NCBI RefSeq assembly: GCF_002368095.1
Contig: NZ_AP018227.1
Location: 2,031,359 to 2,095,358 of the forward strand
Direction: 5' to 3'
Source: Calothrix parasitica NIES-267
GTDB lineage: Bacteria > Cyanobacteriota > Cyanobacteriia > Cyanobacteriales > Nostocaceae
Length of the DNA: 64,000 nt
The position numbers and the translations under genes are program-made. The notes beneath the pieces are model-generated. The model searched no databases. It was not told the origin of the DNA and worked only from the letters and a program-made list of their open reading frames with translations. Below are positions 1-9,058 of the stretch, piece by piece (position 1 is the stretch's first letter; every line of letters starts with the position of its first letter).

Positions 1-19
1 CCCGTCAATGATTTACCCA

Positions 20-280
20 CTACGCTAAATGCATCTTCAAAACACTTTTAGGTGCTTTACGTATCCTTGCTTTAATAGTTTCTTTACCCAATCGCTGACA
101 AGCTTCAAAGCGATGACACCCGGAAAAACCGTAATACTTTCCATCTACTTCTAATAAATCTATTGGCTCTTGCTGTCCAATTTCTGCTATGGATTTCATT
201 AAGTCTTCTACTTTTTTAGAGTCGTTTTGACGAGGGAGTGGTCTGATTATTTGATTTAATGGGATTTCTTCTACTTTCAT
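20..280 (-). CDS. srx: sulfiredoxin
   Basis: Sulfiredoxin reduces the over-oxidised (sulfinic) cysteine of 2-Cys peroxiredoxins, using ATP, in the cytosol. The 86-residue protein is a single ParB/Srx-fold domain of normal family length. The signature FSGCHR is at residues 52-57, with Cys55 as the expected catalytic cysteine and the following His-Arg as the nucleotide-phosphate contact. The N-terminal VEEIPLNQI strand is typical of the fold. It stands alone at the window edge, divergent from the gene at 478. A ParB-like nuclease is the alternative, but the short length and GCHR favour Srx. Confidence 0.9.
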   Translation of the reverse strand: MKVEEIPLNQIIRPLPRQNDSKKVEDLMKSIAEIGQQEPIDLLEVDGKYYGFSGCHRFEACQRLGKETIKARIRKAPKSVLKMHLA

Positions 281-477
281 AATCGTCTTAAGCTATGCTG
301 CTTCTATCACCTTCCCTTAATCATACTCATTATGAGTTTATCTTGCAACTCGACGATTTATTAAAAAATTGCTAATGGTATCATTAGGCAATTTATACAC
401 ACAATAGTATTAAGTTGGGTCTGCTTTTTTAAAGTAATTCTCCTATAGCGTTGCGGCACCCTTAGTTTTGAATTTCT

Positions 478-2076
478 ATGAAAATTTCCTTAGAGCGTTT
501 ATCTTTTACAGTATTAACCACTTCGTGTCTGCTGGGACTCACGGGAGCATCCGTTCCTGCCACAAAGGTTTCTGATGTTGAGCTTAAAATTGGGATTGTG
601 CAGCGATTTGCGTCAAATCCCGATGATGAGTTGATACTCGAACCCACCGAAGGTGACAAATTAAAATTGACTTTTACGAATGATAAAAAACTGCAAACAC
701 TGGTAACTGCGAATCCAGTTAAAATACAGACGGCGATGTTACCATTAACGCAACCCGTTCTTGATGAGCGGCTAGTTTTGGGAACTTTTCGGACATTTGA
801 AACTGCTGAAGATAGTGCCGAAATGTGGCGAAAGAAAGGCATAGAAGTAGAAATTGCCCAGCCAGAACGTTGGCAGGTGTGGGCGAAAAGAGAGGTTTAT
901 GACACACCTTTGCTGCGACGTTTACTATTAAAAAGCGTCAAAGAGTCTGGTCAAAAAACAGCATATGTTGATAGTAAAGTTTTGCGACGAGTCCCCCAAG
1001 CAAGTTGGGTATTAAATGGATACCGTTACAACCGAAATAATTTACAGATTAGTAGCAGTAAGAATCTAATTAAAGTAAATAATAAAAGCGGGGAATCTAA
1101 ATCCAAACGTCTTTACGCTGGAAGACTGAAATTACAGCCTAATGCTTACGGTACGTATTCTTTGGTGAATAATGTACCATTAGAAACTTACTTGCGCGGA
1201 GTAGTTCCTTATGAAATTGGTTCAAGAGCTCCTCAAGCCGCTATGGAAGCCCAAGCAATCATTGCTCGTACCTACGCTTTGAGAAATTTACGTAGATTTG
1301 AAGTTGATGATTATCAGTTATGTGCAGATACTCACTGCCAAGTTTATTACGGACTCAAGGGAGCAACGGAAAAAACTGATAAAGCGATTGCTGCCACCAG
1401 AAGTATGGTACTCACTTATAAGAACGTATTGGTAGATGCTCTCTACTCTTCAACAACTGGTGGTGTCACTGCTTCTTTTGATAGTGTTTGGAATGGGGAG
1501 GAACGTCCTTACTTGAAACCAGTAATTGATACTGCACAGAATGTCTGGGATTTATCCCAGCGAAGCTTAGCAGATGAAAAGAATTTTCGATTGTTTATGA
1601 GTTTGAATAAAGGATTTAACGAAACCGACCAAAAATGGTTTCGTTGGAGTAGGGAGAGCAGCCTAGAAAATATTACCAAGGGATTGCAAAAATTTTTGAA
1701 AGTAAAAAACAGTCCCTTTGCGAAATTCAAAACTGTCAAGGATATTCAAGTAGTCGAACGCAGTAAAGGTGGAAGAATTCTTAAGCTAGCTGTAGATACA
1801 GATATCGGTACTTTTCACCTGTATAAAGACGAAGTTCGTAGCGCCTTCTTTGCACCTAGAAGCACTTTATTTTACTTAAAAGAACTCAACAAAGGAACAC
1901 CTGGAACCTGGGGATATCAATTCGTTGGTGGTGGATTAGGACATGGAGTTGGCTTAAGTCAAATCGGCGCTCAAAACTTAGCTAATCTTGGTTGGAAAAA
2001 CGGAAGAATCCTTAAATTCTACTATCCCGGAACACAGATTCAAATGCTCAGCGATGCTGTGAAGGTTGGGAAGTAG
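478..2076 (+). CDS. SpoIID/LytB domain protein (secreted amidase-enhancer-like)
   Basis: The 532-residue protein begins with an apparent signal peptide (hydrophobic LTTSCLLGLTG after a short charged start), so it is probably exported. A SpoIID/LytB domain fills roughly residues 200-510. Recognisable blocks are NVPLETYLRGVVPYEI, the AAMEAQAIIARTYAL stretch, a DTHCQVYYG block and a terminal GHGVGLSQIGAQ block. In Bacillus, SpoIID cleaves denuded glycan and LytB stimulates an amidase. The cyanobacterial members are presumed to act on peptidoglycan, but their substrate is not established. The ATG at 478 is chosen because it opens the signal peptide; no strong ribosome-binding site is visible. Confidence 0.85.
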   Translation: MKISLERLSFTVLTTSCLLGLTGASVPATKVSDVELKIGIVQRFASNPDDELILEPTEGDKLKLTFTNDKKLQTLVTANPVKIQTAMLPLTQPVLDERLVLGTFRTFETAEDSAEMWRKKGIEVEIAQPERWQVWAKREVYDTPLLRRLLLKSVKESGQKTAYVDSKVLRRVPQASWVLNGYRYNRNNLQISSSKNLIKVNNKSGESKSKRLYAGRLKLQPNAYGTYSLVNNVPLETYLRGVVPYEIGSRAPQAAMEAQAIIARTYALRNLRRFEVDDYQLCADTHCQVYYGLKGATEKTDKAIAATRSMVLTYKNVLVDALYSSTTGGVTASFDSVWNGEERPYLKPVIDTAQNVWDLSQRSLADEKNFRLFMSLNKGFNETDQKWFRWSRESSLENITKGLQKFLKVKNSPFAKFKTVKDIQVVERSKGGRILKLAVDTDIGTFHLYKDEVRSAFFAPRSTLFYLKELNKGTPGTWGYQFVGGGLGHGVGLSQIGAQNLANLGWKNGRILKFYYPGTQIQMLSDAVKVGK

Positions 2077-2199
2077 GGAGTAGTAAGTAGTAAGTAGCAA
2101 GTAGCTTTGTTGTTTGATTTTTATCTGTGCTGCTCAATCTTCCATTCCCAACTCGTTACTCGTTGCTCGTTACTTTCCCAATTTCCTATTTGAAAATAA

Positions 2200-2247
2200 A
2201 AAAGCAGCTACTGAAAGGGGAAAATTCCCCAATACGGTGCTGCTTTT
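2200..2247 (-). terminator. hairpin terminator downstream of petF
   Basis: The arms AAAAGCAGC (2200-2208) and GCTGCTTTT (2239-2247) pair perfectly and enclose a second small stem, GGGG/CCCC. Read on the minus strand, the hairpin is followed by a T-rich run. It lies about 60 bp past the petF stop, as expected for its intrinsic terminator. On the plus strand it also lies downstream of the SpoIID gene, so it may work in both directions. Confidence 0.7.
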
Positions 2248-2306
2248 CAAGAAGTACTGAACTACAAAAGAAACTCTTGCATTTATGCTGTGGGTTGCCT
2301 TTGGTC

Positions 2307-2606
2307 TTAGTAAAGTTCTTCTTCTTTATGGGTTTCGATGGTGCAGTCAGAAGTTGGGTAAGCGACGCAAGTTAATACGTATCCACCTTCCATCTGGTCA
2401 TCGTCCAAGAAGGACTGGTCGGATTGGTCTACACCACCAGCAGTAATCTTGCCAGCACAGGTGGAACAAGCACCAGCACGACAAGAATAAGGCAAGTCTA
2501 AACCAGCTTCTTCAGCTGCGTCTAATATATAAGTATCGTCATCACAGTCGATAGTGGTGTTTAATCCTTCGGCTTCGCTGACGAGTGTCACTTTATAAGT
2601 TGCCAT
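2307..2606 (-). CDS. petF: plant-type [2Fe-2S] ferredoxin I
   Basis: This soluble ferredoxin takes electrons from photosystem I and passes them to FNR and other reductases. The 99-residue length and sequence are those of cyanobacterial PetF. The cluster ligands are Cys42, Cys47, Cys50 and Cys80, within the CRAGACSTC loop and the LTCVAYP block. The acidic surface and the C-terminal EEELY are typical of photosynthetic ferredoxins. The ATG at 2606 follows GAGAGGATTT, a good ribosome-binding site. It is transcribed alone, with a terminator at 2200-2247. Confidence 0.95.
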   Translation of the reverse strand: MATYKVTLVSEAEGLNTTIDCDDDTYILDAAEEAGLDLPYSCRAGACSTCAGKITAGGVDQSDQSFLDDDQMEGGYVLTCVAYPTSDCTIETHKEEELY

Positions 2607-2666
2607 TTTGTAAATCCTCTCTTTAATTTGCAGACGGCAGTATAAGTTATCCTAAAGCAAACCATG

Positions 2667-2698
2667 CGGCTGCTCCTGAAGGAATAGCCGTTTTTTTT
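2667..2698 (+). terminator. hairpin followed by T8, upstream of petF on the opposite strand
   Basis: CGGCT (2667-2671) and AGCCG (2686-2690) form a stem with an inner TCCT/AGGA stem, followed at once by eight T (2691-2698). This is a textbook intrinsic terminator pointing right, yet no plus-strand gene precedes it. It lies in the petF leader/promoter region between divergent petF and bvdR. It could end an antisense transcript over petF, or act as a leader structure. Confidence 0.5.
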
Positions 2699-3014
2699 AT
2701 TTGCTTCAATTCTGATACTACGAGATAAATCGGACTTTGTTACGAGTTTTTTGACTCGATTAGTAATGAAATTAGGACAGTGCATATAAATAAGTTTTAC
2801 TTATGCTTTATGGCTGGTTTTCGCGAGACTATAAGAAAAGGTTATAATCACTAAAAATTTTTGTTATTTTGTAAATCAGTTATCAAGAGCATTACTTAAA
2901 TTAATGGTATATATAAGGTTTTTGCTTTTATTGACTGATAAGAAGGCTGTTTTCTGAAGCTGTTGTGGATAATGTATAATCCTTTGACGGTTTGGGCTAT
3001 AGAGGGTTTTAAAA

Positions 3015-3977
3015 GTGCTTGTAGGATTAGTTGGTACCGGTTATGCTGCGAAATTAAGAGCGCAGACGCTTTTAAGTGATGAAAGAAGCGATTTAGTTGG
3101 GGTTGTAGGTAATGAACCTTTAAAAGCACAAGCTTTTGCTCGGGATTTTCAGTGTAAGTTGTTAGGTTCTTCTCAGCAGTTGATAGAGCAAGAAGATATT
3201 GATTTAGTAATAGTTAGTAATGTTAATAGCGAGCATGCTACTGTAGCGCGTGCAGCATTGGAAGCTAATAAACATGTTGTTGTCGAATATCCTCTGAGTT
3301 TAGATTTAGCAGAAGCATCTGAATTAATAGATTTAGCAAAGTCTAAAAATAAACTTCTGCATGTAGAGCATATTGAACTTTTAGGTGGTTTACATCAAGC
3401 TTTAAAGCAGCATTTAGATAAACTAGGCAAGATTTTTTACGTCCGCTACAGCACTATTAAGCCAGAACATCCAGCCCCTCGTAAGTGGACTTACAGTCAT
3501 GCTTTGTTTGGTTTTCCTTTAACGGGTGCTATCTCAAGATTACATCGATTAACAAATTTATTTGGTGAGGTGATGGCTGTTAATTGTCATAATCGATTTT
3601 GGGAGAAAGAAGCTGAATTCTATCAATCTTGTTTTTGCACAGCTCAACTGAATTTTACTAGCGGACTTTTAGCTGAGGTTGTATACGCTAAAGGTGAGAC
3701 AATGTGGGAGAAAGAGCGGAAATTTGAAGTACACGGTGAAAATGGGGGATTAATTTTTAATTTTCAGGAAGGATTTTTGATTAATTCGCAGGAAACAACA
3801 CCTATAGAAGTTGGTAGCAGTCGCGGTTTATTTGCTAAAGATACATCTATGGTTTTAGATTATCTCTTCGATGGAACTTCTTTATATGTAACTCCAGAAG
3901 AAAGTTTATACGCTCTCAAAGTTGCTGATGCTGCAAGAAAATCGGCTGAAACAGGAATTACGGTAACGGTTTTTTAG
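3015..3977 (+). CDS. bvdR: biliverdin reductase (Gfo/Idh/MocA fold)
   Basis: BvdR reduces biliverdin IXalpha to bilirubin with NAD(P)H and influences phycobilisome synthesis. The 320-residue protein has an N-terminal Rossmann motif GLVGTGYAAKLRA and the block LLHVEHIELLGGLHQA, followed by YSTI and WTYSHALFGFPL. These match the remembered Synechocystis BvdR (slr1784) more closely than generic Gfo/Idh/MocA dehydrogenases. The start is GTG at 3015, giving the Rossmann strand directly. It is divergent from petF and monocistronic. A related oxidoreductase of unknown substrate is the alternative. Confidence 0.85.
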   Translation: MLVGLVGTGYAAKLRAQTLLSDERSDLVGVVGNEPLKAQAFARDFQCKLLGSSQQLIEQEDIDLVIVSNVNSEHATVARAALEANKHVVVEYPLSLDLAEASELIDLAKSKNKLLHVEHIELLGGLHQALKQHLDKLGKIFYVRYSTIKPEHPAPRKWTYSHALFGFPLTGAISRLHRLTNLFGEVMAVNCHNRFWEKEAEFYQSCFCTAQLNFTSGLLAEVVYAKGETMWEKERKFEVHGENGGLIFNFQEGFLINSQETTPIEVGSSRGLFAKDTSMVLDYLFDGTSLYVTPEESLYALKVADAARKSAETGITVTVF

Positions 3978-4205
3978 ATTTTAGATTGGGAATTAGGAGT
4001 TAGGAGTTAGGAGTTAATAATCATCAATTACCAATTTCCAACTCCACTTTATAATTACTTCACGAATATAAATTTTTCGTTTTACAAATCCTTAATTATT
4101 AAGTATTTCTCTTCATTACTGCTTTATCAAAATCTTACATAATACTACTAAGTGATTTACTTTTATTTTATGTTAGAAAAAATATACGTGTATAAGGTGT
4201 GTGGA

Positions 4206-6116
4206 ATGAAGTCTTTAGTAAAAGTGGGAGCAATAGCTAGTTTAAATTTGCTCTGCTGCTCAAGTTTTGCGCGAGCGGTAGATGTTAAGAATAATCTCGA
4301 TATACAATCTAATATTTATCAACAAAATGTATCTCAAAATACGTTATCTCAAAATTCTATACCTGCTAATTTAAAGAGTAGATTGCAATCTTCTCAGACA
4401 AATACGCAATTTGCTAATTTTCTACCAAAAGATGCACCATTGGTAGCAATAGTTGATACTACGTCAGAAAATTGGAGAAAAGCCGGAAATTTCCAGTTAT
4501 TTAATACAGTTTGGAATGGAATATCCTTTTTTATTCCACCTCAATTCAAGAATGGATATGCAACTGATATTAAACCTTGGTTGGGAGAACAAGTAGCTTT
4601 TGCATTTTTACCAAAGGTTGGTTCTTCAAAAGTTACTGTCGATTCTAATTTTGTTTCTTTGGTTCCTGTAAAAGACGAAGCTGCTTTACAGAGATTTTTA
4701 AGTAAACTTACAGCCAATGGAAGATTTAATCAAAGACAATATAAAGGAATTACTATTTTAGAAACGAAAGTTGGTAAATCATCAAAACCAGGTTTGTCTC
4801 CACAAGATAGTACATTACCTCCTGTTCCTGAATCTCCTATAAATAAGGCTGCTAAACCTAATAGTTTAAATAAACCAAGCTTAAAAGTACCACCTATAAA
4901 AAGACCAAGAACAAGAAAGCCAACTAGTTTAGTTATAGGTGTTTTACCGGGACATTTGGCAGTTGGTTATTCAAAGCAATCAATAGAAAGAGTAATTAAT
5001 ACTAATCAACAAAAAGCTGCTACTTTAGCTCAAAATTCTCAGTTTCAGAAAACAATTAAACAGCCCGAAACTGGTAAACCGCTGTTCTCAATGTATCAAG
5101 ACCCAGTGGGCTATATTACTTTTGCAAAGGATATTCTTAAAGACCCAAATTTAGGTTTACCTCCTATTGATTTAGATAATATTCTTTCTTCGGAACAACT
5201 GAAACAATATCAAAGCCTTGGTTCCTTTGTTATGGTTCAAAAAGAAGGAATTCGTTTTCAGGTAAATGCTTATCCTTCTCCTGAATATAAGGAAAATAAT
5301 CTAGTTAATAATATTAAAACACAAACGATATTATCTCGAATGCCAGCAGCAACATACTCTGCTATTAACGGAAAGAATTTGAATCAAAGATGGAAAGCTA
5401 TATCTCAAATATTAAGCTCGCAAAAAGAATTCAAAAATGCTTTTGAAACCTTTCGTAAGCTGATTCGTATCAATACTGGGCTAGATTTTGACCGCGATAT
5501 TATGGGCTGGATGGATGGAGAATTTGCCTTGTTTATGTATCCTACTAAAGGCGGATTTTTTCAAGCTGTGAAACCTAGTTCGGATATGGGAATTGGTTTA
5601 GCTGTCGAAACAACTAATCGAACAGCAGCGGAAACAACTTTGAATAAGTTAGGAGATTATATTAAATCTGTATCTAAGGGAGAAATGAAAGTTGTTAAGA
5701 AAAGCATTAAAAATCAAACGGTAACAAGTTGGGATTTTGATGGGGATTCTGAAAAAAGCTTGCTCGCTTATAGTTGGGTAGACGATAATACTTTGATTCT
5801 AACTACGGGATATGGAGCGATTGCAGATTTAGTACCGCAGCCTTATTTAGCTTTACCTTCAGCTTATAACTTTAATACAGCAACTAATTCTCTTCCCAGT
5901 CCAAATAGTGGCTATTTTTATATGAATATGGGTTCTTTGCTGTCGTGGGTTTATGGTTTTGTACCGAAACAATATGCAAATAATCCCTTTTTCAATATGT
6001 TTAAACAAGCTATTGGTTCGGTTTATAGTATCAGCGCTACAACTTCTTCTCAGGTTGACCGAGAGCAATCTGATTTTCTAATTGTTTTGGCACCCGTTAG
6101 GAAGAAGATTAAGTAA
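4206..6116 (+). CDS. DUF3352 family exported protein
   Basis: A cyanobacterial protein of the DUF3352 type, function unknown. I prefer the ATG at 4206 over an in-frame ATG at 4152, because 4206 opens a clean signal peptide (MKSLVKVGAIASLN then CCSSFARA) and is preceded by AAGGTG. That gives 636 residues. A low-complexity Gln/Asn/Ser linker leads to the FLPKDAPLVAIVDT block that opens the domain. A Pro/Lys-rich insert lies around residues 195-240. The gene is monocistronic, followed by repeat-rich DNA. Confidence 0.7.
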   Translation: MKSLVKVGAIASLNLLCCSSFARAVDVKNNLDIQSNIYQQNVSQNTLSQNSIPANLKSRLQSSQTNTQFANFLPKDAPLVAIVDTTSENWRKAGNFQLFNTVWNGISFFIPPQFKNGYATDIKPWLGEQVAFAFLPKVGSSKVTVDSNFVSLVPVKDEAALQRFLSKLTANGRFNQRQYKGITILETKVGKSSKPGLSPQDSTLPPVPESPINKAAKPNSLNKPSLKVPPIKRPRTRKPTSLVIGVLPGHLAVGYSKQSIERVINTNQQKAATLAQNSQFQKTIKQPETGKPLFSMYQDPVGYITFAKDILKDPNLGLPPIDLDNILSSEQLKQYQSLGSFVMVQKEGIRFQVNAYPSPEYKENNLVNNIKTQTILSRMPAATYSAINGKNLNQRWKAISQILSSQKEFKNAFETFRKLIRINTGLDFDRDIMGWMDGEFALFMYPTKGGFFQAVKPSSDMGIGLAVETTNRTAAETTLNKLGDYIKSVSKGEMKVVKKSIKNQTVTSWDFDGDSEKSLLAYSWVDDNTLILTTGYGAIADLVPQPYLALPSAYNFNTATNSLPSPNSGYFYMNMGSLLSWVYGFVPKQYANNPFFNMFKQAIGSVYSISATTSSQVDREQSDFLIVLAPVRKKIK

Positions 6117-6251
6117 CTATAGCTGTTTTCAGTTGAGTTTAACCCATTTTATGGACACCCCTCTCCGCTAACTTGGTTAGGGGGGATATAAATGCTGTGA
6201 AAGATTTGGCTTTGCGGAACTGAAATATGAATTTATTTTTATTATATTTTC

Positions 6252-6326
6252 TAGCCCTCTAAATCTCCCAAATAAGCGGGAACTTAAAATTATTTTTCTC
6301 CCCCATAATTGGGGGCTGGAGGGCTA
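6252..6326. repeat. inverted repeat with TAGCCCTC ends
   Basis: TAGCCCTC at 6252-6259 is the exact reverse complement of GAGGGCTA at 6319-6326. Inner CTCCC/GGGAA and CCCCC/GGGGG segments can also pair. It looks like a small non-autonomous repeat or an imperfect bidirectional terminator for the gene ending at 6116. Confidence 0.5.
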
Positions 6327-6371
6327 TTCATACTCGTCTAATTTAATTTTATTTAATTTTATTTTACATTT

Positions 6372-6432
6372 GTCATTGCGAGTGGAATGGTCTTCAAGAG
6401 ATGCGACTAAAGACCGTTTCACTCGCAATGAC
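6372..6432. repeat. 61-bp long-stem hairpin repeat (GTCATTGCGAGTG ends)
   Basis: The arms GTCATTGCGAGTG and CACTCGCAATGAC pair perfectly, and the stem continues to about 23 pairs with two G-T pairs around a short loop. Related GTCATTGCGAGCGA-type sequence recurs near 37265, 50800 and 63370, so this belongs to a dispersed palindromic family. Confidence 0.65.
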
Positions 6433-6791
6433 TATTTTGGCTTGGCAAGTCCCGTAAAAGTCAATACGTTATTTCAAAGGATGTTTTTAAAGTTTCATTT
6501 CATAAACTTTAAAAGCGTACAAGATATTTCTTAAGCTACTTGACAAATAGTGCACAAGTTTATTTATTGCTGCTTGATAGTCAATCTGCTGCTATTTTTC
6601 CTTATCTTATTCTTTAAGTGAATAAGTAGAATAATCCCAAACCTATTAATAGATGAAGGAATATTGGCTTTTTAAGCTCAATGCTTTTTTAATATCACAC
6701 TTGCAAATAATCAAAGTTTCAAACCTTGCTAGATATGCTAATTTTTTGAATTCACATTAGGTATCAATAATTCATTATTCACTTACATATC

Positions 6792-8888
6792 ATGACTGAT
6801 AATTCATTTATTGGAAAAATCCTGCGCGGTCGTTACAAAATTTTGCAACAAATAGAAGAGAACGAATATGAGGATACTTATCAAGCAATTGATTCTAATT
6901 TATCAGAACGGTCAACTTGTCTAGTAAGACGCTTCAAGCCCAAGGATTTCCAACATCCCTCTATGTTGGAGATTGCTAAGGAGAAATTTTACAAAGACGC
7001 AGAAGATTTATCTCGTTTGGGGGATTATAACGAACAAATTCCCAGGGTGTTTGATTATTTTGAAGAAAATGAGCAGTTTTATTTGGTTCAGGAATTTATT
7101 GATGGATATGATTTGTGCAAAGAAATCTTTGTTTCAGATTATTCCAATGAAGAGCAAAAGGTATTGCAGCTTTTAATTGAAATCCTGGAAGTGTTGGCGT
7201 TTGTACATCAAAGAGTCGTTATCCACGGAGATATTAAGCCACAGAATATCATTCGACGAAAAGATGGCAAGATAGTCTTGACTAACTTTGGGACTATTAA
7301 GGAAGTTGCAGCTTTAGAAGTTGACCACCAGGGAAAAACTTTTTCGACCGTTAGAGTTGGAACTCCTGGGTATATACCGAGCGAACAAAGGTCTGGTGGT
7401 CGCCATTTCAGCAGCGATATTTATGCAGTAGGAATTATTGCTTTTCAGGTTTTAACTGCTTTCTACATAAGTCCGCAAAAGCTACCGCGAGATGTTCATA
7501 CAGGTGAGTTATCCTGTACTTTATTATCGGGACGCAAAAATATTAGCCCAGCTTTTGCACAAATTTTAGATAAAATGGTGCGCTACGACTATCGTCAGCG
7601 TTACAGAAATGCAAGTCTAGTACTAGAAGAACTACAGAATTTACTGAAGACAAAACAGAGAACAGGGGTAGTTTTACCGTCAAACTCATACTTAAACGGC
7701 GCATTTGGCAAAAGTCAGCAGAATACCGATTTTAATAGTGGTATTGCTATTGAATCAGAGCCTTCTTTGCTTCAAAAAGTTATCGCATTTTTCAGAGATA
7801 TATTTGTTGAGTACGAACCAGAAAACTTTCCACAACCAGCTGCTGAGTTTAATCCTATTGTTAATCGTAAGAATTACGAACAACCCGAGGGACAAGTAAG
7901 CCTCGATTCTGCTTTTTATATTGAACGTCCACCGATTGAAAATGACTGTTATGAAACGATTTTACAACCGGGAGCGTTAATTCGGATAAAAGCACCGCGA
8001 CAAATGGGGAAAACTTCTCTGCTATCTCGTACTTTGGATTATGCTAAACAGCAAGGTACTCAAGCTGCATACCTAAATTTGCAATCGGCTGATGCACGAT
8101 TTCTCAATAACTTCGATAGTTTCCTGCAATGGTTTTGCGGTAGCATTGCCCAAGAATTGAATTTACCTGACAAGTTAGACAGGTATTGGCAAGGTGTGTT
8201 GGGTAGTAAAAATAAGTCTACGAACTACTTTCAAAGATATTTACTATCGGAAATTAAGACTCCCTTGGTTTTGGGTCTGGATGAAGTGGATCAGCTTTTT
8301 CAGTATCCAGAAGTCGCGGGGGAATTTTTCGCTTTATTACGAGCTTGGCACGAAAAGTCTAAAAATGAGGTGACTTGGCAAAAATTGCGCTTGGCTATCG
8401 TCCATTCTAAAGAAGTTTATATTCCTTTGAATATCAATCAGTCACCATTTAATGTTGGTTTACCCATTGACTTACCAGAGTTCACCCAGTCACAGATAGA
8501 AAATTTAGTAGTAAGACATCGGTTGAACTGGAGCCAAGAAGATGTTAAGCAGCTAATGACAATGGTGGGGGGACATCCTTACTTGGTGCGGATAGCATTG
8601 CATGAAATTGCTCGCGGTCGGATTACCCTGTCTCAGTTTTTACAGTTAGCCCCTACAGAACAGGGAATATTTAGCGACCATCTGCGCCGTCATTTATATA
8701 ATTTGCAAGACGATAAGACATTAGTTGCAGCGATGAAGCAAACCATTGCATCTAATGAAGCAGTGCGTTTGGATACGGGTTTAGCTTTCAAGTTACGCAG
8801 TATGGGTTTGGTGAAATTTAAAGAAAATGATGTTATCCCTTTGTGTAATTTGTATCGGCTGTATTTTCGGGAAAATTTGAGCAATTAA
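6792..8888 (+). CDS. pseudokinase-like domain fused to an AAA-like ATPase domain
   Basis: The 698-residue protein has an N-terminal cyanobacterial Ser/Thr-kinase-type domain (about 1-285) and a C-terminal AAA-like ATPase domain of the PF14516 type (about 355-698). The kinase fold is clear: FYLVQEFIDGYDL, HGDIKPQN (145-152), GTPGYIPSEQ and SSDIYAVGIIAFQ. Key catalytic positions are changed. The glycine loop reads IEENEYEDTY with no glycine, the VAIK lysine position is Arg46 (LVRRFKP), HRD is HGD and DFG is N165-F-G. The ATPase part keeps Walker A (APRQMGKTS, 401-409) and a Walker B-like VLGLDEVD. By inference the kinase half is a binding or sensing module coupled to an intact ATPase. It lies just upstream of a broken gene of the same ATPase family. 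Confidence 0.8.
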   Translation: MTDNSFIGKILRGRYKILQQIEENEYEDTYQAIDSNLSERSTCLVRRFKPKDFQHPSMLEIAKEKFYKDAEDLSRLGDYNEQIPRVFDYFEENEQFYLVQEFIDGYDLCKEIFVSDYSNEEQKVLQLLIEILEVLAFVHQRVVIHGDIKPQNIIRRKDGKIVLTNFGTIKEVAALEVDHQGKTFSTVRVGTPGYIPSEQRSGGRHFSSDIYAVGIIAFQVLTAFYISPQKLPRDVHTGELSCTLLSGRKNISPAFAQILDKMVRYDYRQRYRNASLVLEELQNLLKTKQRTGVVLPSNSYLNGAFGKSQQNTDFNSGIAIESEPSLLQKVIAFFRDIFVEYEPENFPQPAAEFNPIVNRKNYEQPEGQVSLDSAFYIERPPIENDCYETILQPGALIRIKAPRQMGKTSLLSRTLDYAKQQGTQAAYLNLQSADARFLNNFDSFLQWFCGSIAQELNLPDKLDRYWQGVLGSKNKSTNYFQRYLLSEIKTPLVLGLDEVDQLFQYPEVAGEFFALLRAWHEKSKNEVTWQKLRLAIVHSKEVYIPLNINQSPFNVGLPIDLPEFTQSQIENLVVRHRLNWSQEDVKQLMTMVGGHPYLVRIALHEIARGRITLSQFLQLAPTEQGIFSDHLRRHLYNLQDDKTLVAAMKQTIASNEAVRLDTGLAFKLRSMGLVKFKENDVIPLCNLYRLYFRENLSN

Positions 8889-9058
8889 TGATTAATATTT
8901 ACTCGTAATTATGAGTAATTACTTCCTTACGATTAAAGTATATTTCGTCTTAAGCTAAACAAGAATATTAGAAGACAGAAATAGGTTTATAGGAAGTCAA
9001 AAGACACAATAAAACACAACACTCAATAGTTAATTCTTGTTTCAAAATCTAGCAAGCC

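Larger units (their letters stand above)
6117..6791. other. repeat-bearing intergenic region
   Basis: No gene seen in 675 bp. It holds two inverted-repeat elements, listed separately (6252-6326 and 6372-6432), and a C-rich stretch near 6153-6182 resembling the CCCCTCTCC-type dispersed repeat. The last 300 bp are AT-rich and probably contain the promoter of the downstream kinase-like gene. Confidence 0.5.

Noticed and set aside
2127-2375. 82-residue plus-strand frame after the SpoIID gene
   Set aside because: It runs through the petF terminator and antisense to petF and has no protein-like conservation.
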